Source: Bacteroidota bacterium
GTDB taxonomy: Bacteria > Bacteroidota > Bacteroidia > Bacteroidales > Porphyromonadaceae
Direction of reading: 5' to 3'
NCBI GenBank assembly: GCA_023388555.1
Contig: JAEWGA010000078.1
Span: 1-10,137 of the forward strand
Length of the DNA: 10,137 nucleotides
Shown here piece after piece: positions 1 to 5,830 of this stretch (the first letter of the stretch is position 1; each line of letters begins with the position of its first letter). A model generated the notes under the pieces. It saw nothing but the letters and a program-made list of their open reading frames with translations. It was not told the origin of the DNA and made no database searches. Made by a program: the position numbers and the translations under genes.

Positions 1-462
1 ACCTGCCAATGTTACAACGAAGCAATACAGGCAGCGCTGGACGGTACCCTTTCCGACGAAAAAATAGAACACTGGAACAACAGGCTCGGCACCGTGTTTA
101 ACCGCGGCTTCTGGGACGGCTACTACCTGGGGCAACGGTTAGGAGAGTGGACGCACCGTTATGGTTCATCGGCAACACAGGTGAAAACAAACTTAGGGCG
201 TATAATTAAATACTTCAGCAAAATAGGCGTTGCCGAAATAGAGGTGGAAAGCGGATACCTTAACCAACACGAAGAGCTTGTAATAACCGGACCAACAACA
301 GGTGCCGTATTTTGCAAAGCCACCGAGATACGACTGAACGAAGAAACAGTACCCCAAGCTACCAAAGGGCAACGATTCTCCGTAAAAGTACCCGAGAAGG
401 TGCGCCCCAACGACCGCGTATTTGTGATGCGCAACAAAACCAACAACCAAGAAGAAGCATAG
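1..462 (+). CDS. U32 family peptidase-like protein, TrhP type (C-terminal part, 5' truncated)
   Basis: The frame is open from the first base, so the gene begins upstream; 153 codons are visible before TAG. The segment reading RGFWDGYYLGQRLGEW followed by YGSSAT is characteristic of the end of the U32 catalytic region in Bacteroidetes. The rest (about residues 60-145 of the visible part) is a small beta-rich domain with V-ITGPTTG and VPEKVRPNDRVFV, matching the U32 C-terminal barrel domain. Members of this branch (E. coli YegQ/TrhP, B. subtilis YrrO) act with prephenate in 5-hydroxylation of wobble uridine-34 in tRNA; older annotations call them collagenase or protease. The catalytic core and its cysteines are outside the window, so activity cannot be judged. 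The thioesterase gene starts 6 bases downstream, suggesting cotranscription. Family assignment is confident; the exact substrate is inferred. Confidence 0.88.
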   Translation, partial: TCQCYNEAIQAALDGTLSDEKIEHWNNRLGTVFNRGFWDGYYLGQRLGEWTHRYGSSATQVKTNLGRIIKYFSKIGVAEIEVESGYLNQHEELVITGPTTGAVFCKATEIRLNEETVPQATKGQRFSVKVPEKVRPNDRVFVMRNKTNNQEEA

Positions 463-468
463 CACACA

Positions 469-879
469 ATGACTTCCCGTACTAACTACTCCTATACCAT
501 AGAGATGAAAGTGCGCGACTACGAATGCGACCTGCAAGGCGTAGTTAATAATGCCCACTACCAACATTATATGGAACACGCTCGCCACGAATACCTGGAG
601 AGCCTGGGCGGCAGCTTCCAGCAATGGCATAGGCAAGGGTTGGATGCTATGGTGGCGCGCATAGAGATAGACTATAAGCGTCCCCTGCGCAGTGGCGACA
701 AGTTTTGGGTAGGTATATGCACTCGGCGCGAAGGGGCAAAGCTTATTTTCCAGCAGGACCTCTTCCTTAGCAGCAATAACACCATAGTAGCCCAAGCCAA
801 GGTGCATGTTGTTATGGTACGAAACGGTTGCATTACACGCGGACAAGAGTTTGAAGAGCTGTTCCCTACCAAACCATGA
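469..879 (+). CDS. Acyl-CoA thioesterase, hot-dog fold (4HBT / YbgC-like)
   Basis: This 136-residue protein is the size of a single hot-dog domain. The signature is near the N-terminus: VRDYECDLQGVVNNAHYQHY (residues 15-34), with the acid D21, G-V-V-N-N and a helix containing MEHAR, as in 4HBT/YbgC thioesterases where the Asp serves catalysis and the helix lies under the acyl chain. The middle holds the expected strand pattern, IEIDYKRPLRSGDKFWV (about residues 65-81). The likely reaction is hydrolysis of an acyl-CoA thioester in the cytoplasm; the acyl chain is unknown. Met13 is a possible alternative start, but the first ATG gives the usual leader strand. The stop overlaps the dprA start (ATGA, 876-879), implying translational coupling. 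As I recall, the order U32 peptidase, thioesterase, dprA recurs in Bacteroidales, so the coupling need not imply a shared pathway. Confidence 0.87.
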   Translation: MTSRTNYSYTIEMKVRDYECDLQGVVNNAHYQHYMEHARHEYLESLGGSFQQWHRQGLDAMVARIEIDYKRPLRSGDKFWVGICTRREGAKLIFQQDLFLSSNNTIVAQAKVHVVMVRNGCITRGQEFEELFPTKP

Positions 880-2012
880 GCAACAACTTTAACCTTTCGG
901 ACGAAGAGTTTGCCCTACTCGTCCTTGCCTGTACCGATGGCGTAGGCCCCATTGTAAGCAAAGCCCTAATAGCACACTTTGGCAGTGCCCAACAAGTTGT
1001 TAACGCCTCTTACCGCGAGCTTACGAATGCACCTTACCTCTCCGATAAACTTGCCAAACTCCTCACCTCGGAAGAGCCTCGGCAACTCGCTAACAGAGAG
1101 CTACAAATACTACAAGCGCACCCCGACATTCAGCTTATAACCCAAGCAAACGCCAATTACCCGCAGCACCTACAGCAAACACCGGACTCCCCGCTGGTGC
1201 TCTTTGTTCGTGGAGAATTACCCACTAATGCACCTATGATTAGCATTGTGGGCACTCGGCACATGACCAGCTACACACCCTCGTTCCTTAAACGCTTTCT
1301 TTCGGACTTAGCCAACGTTTGCCCCAATGCCATTATTATTAGCGGGTTGGCATACGGCACCGACATCACAGCTCACCAACTGGCATTGGAGTATGGGCTG
1401 CGTACCGTTGGCATTGTAGCACATGGCCTGCATACCCTATACCCTTCGGTCCATGCGCCTATAGTAACCGAGATGATAGCCAGCGGAGGAGGTATAGCTA
1501 CCGAGTACACTTTTAACACCAAACCTATACCGGCACGTTTTGTGGCTCGGAACAGGATTGTTGCGGGGCTTTCTTCGGCCACTATTATAACAGAAAGCCA
1601 ACAAAAAGGAGGCGCACTCATCACAGCCCAACTTGCCCGAGATTACAACCGGGAGGTGTTTGCGCTACCAGGGAGGGTGCTGGACGCCGAGTCGGCAGGT
1701 TGCTTGCAACTCATAGAAAGCCAAAAAGCCCGCCCCCTTACCAGCCTTAAATATTTCCTAAATACCATGGGTATTGGTACCAAAGAGGAAACAGCAAGCA
1801 TGACACCCCTGTTTGGCGCGGACGATGCCCCCGTTTCGGACCCACTACAAGCAGCCATACTACAACACTTACAGCAACAAGGGCCCACTACGCTGGATAA
1901 TTTGGTAAGCGCCCTGGGAGCCGATGTAAGTAGCATACTTGTAGCCCTTATGCAACTGGAAAGTATGGACCGCCTTAGCAATGGAGCTGGTGGAATGATT
2001 CGGCTCAAATAA
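876..2012 (+). CDS. dprA: DNA-processing protein DprA (Smf)
   Basis: DprA binds incoming single-stranded DNA and loads RecA during natural transformation, acting in the cytoplasm. The protein has 378 residues, normal for the family. Residues about 8-70 form a helical SAM/HhH-like N-terminus. The Rossmann core spans about 90-295, with IVGTRHMTSY (124-133), ISGLAYGTDITAHQLAL (155-171), VAHGLHTLYP (181-190), RFVARNRIVAGLS (221-233), KGGALITAQLA (244-254) and FALPGRV (262-268). A C-terminal winged-helix segment (about 322-376) follows. Details such as VAHGL and GTD instead of the commoner GID look like normal Bacteroidetes variation. The start ATG overlaps the thioesterase stop by four bases, and no separate promoter is seen. 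No comE-type competence gene is visible, so context adds nothing on whether the organism is transformable; DprA also occurs in non-competent species. Confidence 0.96.
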   Translation: MSNNFNLSDEEFALLVLACTDGVGPIVSKALIAHFGSAQQVVNASYRELTNAPYLSDKLAKLLTSEEPRQLANRELQILQAHPDIQLITQANANYPQHLQQTPDSPLVLFVRGELPTNAPMISIVGTRHMTSYTPSFLKRFLSDLANVCPNAIIISGLAYGTDITAHQLALEYGLRTVGIVAHGLHTLYPSVHAPIVTEMIASGGGIATEYTFNTKPIPARFVARNRIVAGLSSATIITESQQKGGALITAQLARDYNREVFALPGRVLDAESAGCLQLIESQKARPLTSLKYFLNTMGIGTKEETASMTPLFGADDAPVSDPLQAAILQHLQQQGPTTLDNLVSALGADVSSILVALMQLESMDRLSNGAGGMIRLK

Positions 2013-2029
2013 CAATATAGCCTTCTTAT

Positions 2030-3256
2030 ATGGATAACAACGTACGCAACATACGCATAGAAGATTACGACTACCCCCTACCGCCCGAACGCATAGCCCG
2101 TTACCCTTTACCACAACGCGATACCTCCAAGCTATTACACTACAACGCGGGGCAGATACAAACATATAGTTTTTGTAAACTCCCTACGCTGTTACCACAT
2201 AATGCGCTACTAATATCCAATAACACAAAGGTTATACGTGCACGGCTCCAGTTTTACCGTGCTACCGGCGGGCGCATAGAGGTATTTTGCCTTAACCCCG
2301 TTAGCCCCAAGCTGTACGAGGAAGCATTAAATGCCACAGGCCAATGCGTATGGCACTGCCTGGTAGGGAATGCTAAAAAGTGGGCCTTGCATGAGGAGCT
2401 AACATTGCCACTGCCCACAGCTAATGGTGCTACAACCCTTGTAGCAAAACGCAGCGGCAAACGCACAAACACAGGAGAGGATATAACTTTTAGATGGGGC
2501 GGTGACCTAACTTTTGGGCAAGTATTGGAAACATTGGGCGAGCTACCCATACCCCCTTACCTTAACAGGGACACCGAGCAACAGGACCTTGCCACCTACC
2601 AAACGGTATATGCCGAGCATGAAGGAAGTGTAGCAGCTCCTACAGCCGGTCTACACTTCACGCCACAAGTACTCCAAGCCCTTAGCCAGCAAGGTATTCA
2701 GCAAGCACATGTAACCTTGCATGTGGGTGCTGGCACTTTTCGCCCCGTTAAAAGCGAAACAATGGGAGAACACCCCATGCACCAAGAGGTTATAGCCGTT
2801 CCCCTTAGCACACTACAACAGCTACACAAGCACAACGGTCCCATAGTTGCCGTTGGCACTACCTCTACACGTACATTAGAAAGCCTATACTACATAGGTG
2901 TACACCTGTTAGAAGGAAGCCCCAACCCTTTTCACGTAGGGCAGTGGGAACCGTACGACCGCACATTCGCCTATACCACACAACAGGCCTTGGCAGCCAT
3001 TATTAACTACCTGGAACAGCAAGGAGAAACCCTATTAGTAGGAGCCACCCAAATTATTATTGTGCCAGGATTCCGCTACCGGTTAGTGGAACAACTCATC
3101 ACCAACTTCCACCAACCCCATAGCACCTTGCTCTTGCTTATAGCGGCCTTTGTAGGGGAAAGCTGGCGAGACATTTACAATTACGCCCTACAACACGACT
3201 ATCGTTTCCTTAGTTACGGCGACAGTAGTTTACTCCTGCGCAACACCACCACCTAA
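2030..3256 (+). CDS. queA: S-adenosylmethionine:tRNA ribosyltransferase-isomerase, long-form QueA
   Basis: QueA transfers and isomerises the ribosyl part of SAM onto preQ1 at tRNA position 34, giving epoxyqueuosine. Conserved QueA blocks are clear: LPPERIARYPLPQRDTSKLL (17-36), NNTKVIRARL (64-73), GELPIPPYLNR (170-180), YQTVYAEHEGSVAAPTAGLHF (190-210, with one substitution-prone stretch), VTLHVGAGTFRPV (228-240), VGTTSTRTLES (275-285) and TNFHQPHSTLLLL (358-370). At 408 residues it exceeds E. coli QueA (356). The extra length lies mainly in a modified barrel segment (about 87-120, including VGNAKKWAL) and a 40-50 residue insertion between RTLES and TQIIIVPG (about 288-339). I recall this long form as a second QueA-type paralogue common in Bacteroidetes, so the substrate may differ from canonical QueA. 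It lies 17 bases after dprA and 9 bases before the MATE gene, presumably in the same operon. Confidence 0.9.
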   Translation: MDNNVRNIRIEDYDYPLPPERIARYPLPQRDTSKLLHYNAGQIQTYSFCKLPTLLPHNALLISNNTKVIRARLQFYRATGGRIEVFCLNPVSPKLYEEALNATGQCVWHCLVGNAKKWALHEELTLPLPTANGATTLVAKRSGKRTNTGEDITFRWGGDLTFGQVLETLGELPIPPYLNRDTEQQDLATYQTVYAEHEGSVAAPTAGLHFTPQVLQALSQQGIQQAHVTLHVGAGTFRPVKSETMGEHPMHQEVIAVPLSTLQQLHKHNGPIVAVGTTSTRTLESLYYIGVHLLEGSPNPFHVGQWEPYDRTFAYTTQQALAAIINYLEQQGETLLVGATQIIIVPGFRYRLVEQLITNFHQPHSTLLLLIAAFVGESWRDIYNYALQHDYRFLSYGDSSLLLRNTTT

Positions 3257-3265
3257 CCCACTACT

Positions 3266-5005
3266 ATGCACAAAGCTCCCAAGCACCTGCACCGCCGCAT
3301 CCTGCTGTTAGCTCTGCCCAACATACTCAGCAACATTACAGTCCCCCTTTTAGGAACTATAGACTTGGCCTTGGCCGGACACCTCCCCAACCCCAATGCC
3401 ATAGGAGGGATAGCCTTAGGAGTTACCCTCTTTAACCTGCTCTACTGGGGGTTTGGCTTTTTACGTATGGGCACAACGGGCCTTACAGCGCAACAGCATG
3501 GAGAAGGAAATCAGCAAGGTATGGGGTTGGTGCTATGCCAGTCCGTTATTTCGGCTATTGTTATAGGTACAGCATTGCTGGTATTGCAAAAGCCTTTAGG
3601 GCACCTGGCCCTACAACTTCTCCACCCCACCCCGCAGCTTACAAGTTATACCCTTTCGTACTACCATATTGCCGTATGGGGCGCACCCGCTGTAATGCTT
3701 AGCTATGCCCTTATGGGGTTTTGTGTTGGCATGCAAAATACCTTTTGGCCTATGGTGGTAAGTATAACGGCATCGGTACTCAACATAGCATTCAGCACCT
3801 ACTTCGTACTGGTTGCTAACTTAGGCATACAAGGGATAGCTTTAGGTACGTTAATAGCCCAGTACCTTAGCTGTGCCATGTTAGCTGTGGGCATTTGGTT
3901 TCTGTTCTTCAAACGCCACAAAGTGCAACTCCCCGAGCATGCCAGTGCTGTATGGAAAGGCTTAGGAAAACTGTTCCGCATTAACAGTGCCATCTTTGTA
4001 CGCACACTGTTGCTTATTTCCGTTACCACCTTCTTCACTTATGCCGGCACACAAATGGGCGTGGAGGTGCTTAGTGCCAACACCCAGCTACTACAGTTCT
4101 TTACCATATTCTCCTACTTTGCCGATGGTTTTGGCTATGCTGCCGAAGCCCTTACCGGCCATTACCACGGGGCCCGCCATGGAGCCGCACTGCGCCGTGT
4201 TGTTATAGCACTCCTGTTATGGGGATTTTTTATTGCCTTGCTGGTAAGTACTCTGTATTTTACCAACGGAGAAGCCTTTTTATCCCTCCTCACAAATCAG
4301 CTCCACATTTTGGAATATGCCCGCCAATACATGCCATACATATACGGCTTGCCCTTAATAGCCGTGGCCGCATTTATTTGGGACGGCATTTATGTAGGGC
4401 TGGCCGAGGCTAAAGGAATGGTAATAACCATGTTTATTGCTGTTGCCGTTTTTTTTGGCACCTATTACGGGCTGTTGGCCACCCAATATGGGGCTCACCT
4501 AACACAGCAACTGGGGCTAACACACCCCAACAACGTTTTGTGGATAGCCTTCTTGTGCTACCTGGGCACTCGTGGTATAGCCCAAACGCTTTTAGCACTA
4601 CGCCTGCCCAGCCTCCGGAGCAACACCCCAACCAGCGTGTACTACCTATCCATTGGCTCCACCTTCACCAACCAGGAAAAGCAAATACGGAAGGCTATAA
4701 CAAGCACTTGGCCCGATATTGAGCTGGCAACCTTTTACACCACGCCCGATGCAACAGGGCGCACCAACAACACTTATATTAACACCGTAGGGCGGCTGCA
4801 CACCACGCTCCTCCCCCACGAGCTGGAAAAACAAGCTAAAAAACTGGAGGAGGCCTACGGGCGGCAACGCAATGCCAGCACCACTGCCGTAGCTTTGGAT
4901 GTAGATGTTGTGATGAAAGGTGTAGAGGTATTGCGCCCAAAAGATTTTATGCAAAGCTACTTCCGGCAAGGATACCAACAACTGCTAAACGCTCCGGAGG
5001 TATGA
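3266..5005 (+). CDS. MATE (DinF-like) transporter fused to a C-terminal HPPK (FolK)-like domain
   Basis: Residues about 8-450 are a complete MATE antiporter of about 12 hydrophobic segments. The first has PLLGTIDLALAG with the conserved membrane acid D33; YFADGFGYAAEALTG (284-298) is DinF-like; D373 lies in a late helix. MATE proteins export organic solutes using Na+ or H+ gradients. Residues about 457-579 form an additional soluble domain whose order matches 6-hydroxymethyl-7,8-dihydropterin pyrophosphokinase: YYLSIGS (459-465), FYTTP (490-494), YINTV (504-508, with the pterin-contacting Asn equivalent N506), YGRQR (531-535) and LDVDVV (544-549), whose D545 and D547 correspond to the two Mg-binding aspartates. 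The Trp and second Arg of the E. coli loop before DxD appear missing, and the C-terminus is short. The frame is open throughout with no ATG at the junction; a GTG at 4637 could give a separate short product. MATE assignment is firm, HPPK-like homology likely, pterin activity unproven. Confidence 0.88.
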   Translation: MHKAPKHLHRRILLLALPNILSNITVPLLGTIDLALAGHLPNPNAIGGIALGVTLFNLLYWGFGFLRMGTTGLTAQQHGEGNQQGMGLVLCQSVISAIVIGTALLVLQKPLGHLALQLLHPTPQLTSYTLSYYHIAVWGAPAVMLSYALMGFCVGMQNTFWPMVVSITASVLNIAFSTYFVLVANLGIQGIALGTLIAQYLSCAMLAVGIWFLFFKRHKVQLPEHASAVWKGLGKLFRINSAIFVRTLLLISVTTFFTYAGTQMGVEVLSANTQLLQFFTIFSYFADGFGYAAEALTGHYHGARHGAALRRVVIALLLWGFFIALLVSTLYFTNGEAFLSLLTNQLHILEYARQYMPYIYGLPLIAVAAFIWDGIYVGLAEAKGMVITMFIAVAVFFGTYYGLLATQYGAHLTQQLGLTHPNNVLWIAFLCYLGTRGIAQTLLALRLPSLRSNTPTSVYYLSIGSTFTNQEKQIRKAITSTWPDIELATFYTTPDATGRTNNTYINTVGRLHTTLLPHELEKQAKKLEEAYGRQRNASTTAVALDVDVVMKGVEVLRPKDFMQSYFRQGYQQLLNAPEV

Positions 5006-5694
5006 TGCCGCTCCTTGCCTTAGCTATTTTTATTGTAGCACTCTTCTTTGCCGACGCTGCTGTGCAACACTACCGGCGTAAACAAAAAAAAGAGCCTCTG
5101 CAACTAACAGCACTCCAAGAGCCGTTCTACGCCTTTATAGATATCCAAACCAACGGACTTATCACACCCAACAACATACCGGATATTGTGGAGTTGCATT
5201 GGACAGTAACCGACTCAAACTACATTCCCCTCTCCAGCAATTGCTTTGTTATTGCGCAAGAGAACTTAGGCTCTGCCGAGGCAAAAAAAAAGCATAACCT
5301 CAGCAACAGGATTGTAAAAAAACAGGGCATCTCCCTGCTTGCCGCACTCCGAAAATTCTGTAACGAAACGCAAGCTCCCCATTGGGTATTTTACAACCGA
5401 GATTTCGACTGCCATGTTTTACAACATGCACTGGACCAATGCAACCTAACACTCCCTCATGCCCCCCAATTACAGTGCCTCATGGTAAGTTATGCCGACC
5501 AATGCGAGGAAAGCGGTAAGTACGTTTCCTTGCCGAGTGCTGTTAAGGAGCAACTGGGCGCCTCTGCCTTATTGGAACGCCCCACAACGCCACGCTCAAC
5601 CTACAACGCGCACCTTACGTTACGCCTTCACCAGGCACTTAGCAAAACAACAACCATAGCAGCCATGCGCTATAATGCTGCCCACTGGCGGTGA
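5002..5694 (+). CDS. Membrane-anchored DEDDh exonuclease-like protein with degenerate active site
   Basis: The 230-residue protein starts with a hydrophobic anchor (residues 3-20) followed by basic RRKQKK (25-30), predicting a cytoplasmic C-terminal domain. That domain resembles DnaQ-type 3'-5' exonucleases: YAFIDIQTNGL (43-53) matches Exo I (DxETTG), DIVELHWTVTD (61-71) the next strand, and VFYNRDFDCHVLQHAL (129-144) Exo II with D136. The catalytic pattern is damaged: the Exo I Glu is Gln (Q49), and in the Exo III region (STYNAHLTL, 199-207) the His and Asp become Tyr and Thr. Only two of the four acidic metal ligands remain. The protein is therefore probably inactive as a nuclease and may bind nucleic acid or act structurally. 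Its ATG overlaps the transporter stop (ATGA), indicating translational coupling. GGAGG at 4996-5000 sits too close to that ATG but suits the second ATG at 5005. The gene ends the left operon. Confidence 0.72.
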   Translation: MMPLLALAIFIVALFFADAAVQHYRRKQKKEPLQLTALQEPFYAFIDIQTNGLITPNNIPDIVELHWTVTDSNYIPLSSNCFVIAQENLGSAEAKKKHNLSNRIVKKQGISLLAALRKFCNETQAPHWVFYNRDFDCHVLQHALDQCNLTLPHAPQLQCLMVSYADQCEESGKYVSLPSAVKEQLGASALLERPTTPRSTYNAHLTLRLHQALSKTTTIAAMRYNAAHWR

Positions 5695-5743
5695 AGCATT
5701 CCAGCCCATACCTTCCACCCACAAAAAAAAAAGAAGCCAAAAC

Positions 5744-5765
5744 AATAAATGCCAAGGCCTTTATT
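5744..5765. repeat. Short imperfect inverted repeat between exonuclease-like gene and uvrA
   Basis: AATAAA-T-GCC, a two-base centre, then GGC-C-TTTATT form a near-palindrome in the 136-bp gap. It follows an A-rich run (5722-5740). A hairpin would be weak, with a tiny loop and a mismatch. It could be a minor transcription stop for the left operon or a protein site overlapping the start region of uvrA. It could also be chance in A/T-rich intergenic sequence. Confidence 0.3.
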
Positions 5766-5768
5766 TCG

Positions 5769-5776
5769 TACCTTTA
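5769..5776 (+). promoter_or_regulatory. Possible -7 element of a uvrA promoter (TACCTTTA)
   Basis: TACCTTTA matches the Bacteroidetes -7 consensus TAnnTTTG except for the last base, and lies about 55 bases before the uvrA ATG. A TTG/TTTG element at the expected distance (about 19-21 bases upstream) is not visible. The 136-bp gap makes a promoter for uvrA plausible, but this site is a weak candidate. No LexA-type operator that I recognise is present. Confidence 0.25.
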
Positions 5777-5818
5777 TACATTGGTATATAAAAGGGGCTT
5801 TCTGCGTATAGTCCCAAC

Positions 5819-5824
5819 AAGGAA
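5819..5824 (+). promoter_or_regulatory. Shine-Dalgarno-like AAGGAA before uvrA
   Basis: AAGGAA stands six bases before the uvrA ATG, within normal spacing for ribosome binding. Most other starts in this window have no such sequence, which fits Bacteroidetes, where A-rich leaders often replace it. It supports 5831 as the uvrA start. Confidence 0.5.
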
Positions 5825-5830
5825 AAGCTA

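Noticed and set aside
193..846. Long antisense open frame opposite the U32 tail and thioesterase
   Set aside because: It lies wholly opposite two well-recognised genes in a stop-poor frame, is rich in Cys, Tyr and Val as expected of a shadow, and shows no family motif.
4637..5005. Separate GTG-started gene for the HPPK-like domain
   Set aside because: The frame is continuous from the transporter, there is no ATG or ribosome-binding sequence at the junction, and GTG starts are uncommon in this phylum; kept only as an alternative in the fusion entry.
5783..5797. GGTATATAAAAGGGG resembling a eukaryotic or archaeal TATA box
   Set aside because: All surrounding genes are bacterial with Bacteroidetes features; A/T-rich intergenic sequence produces such words by chance.
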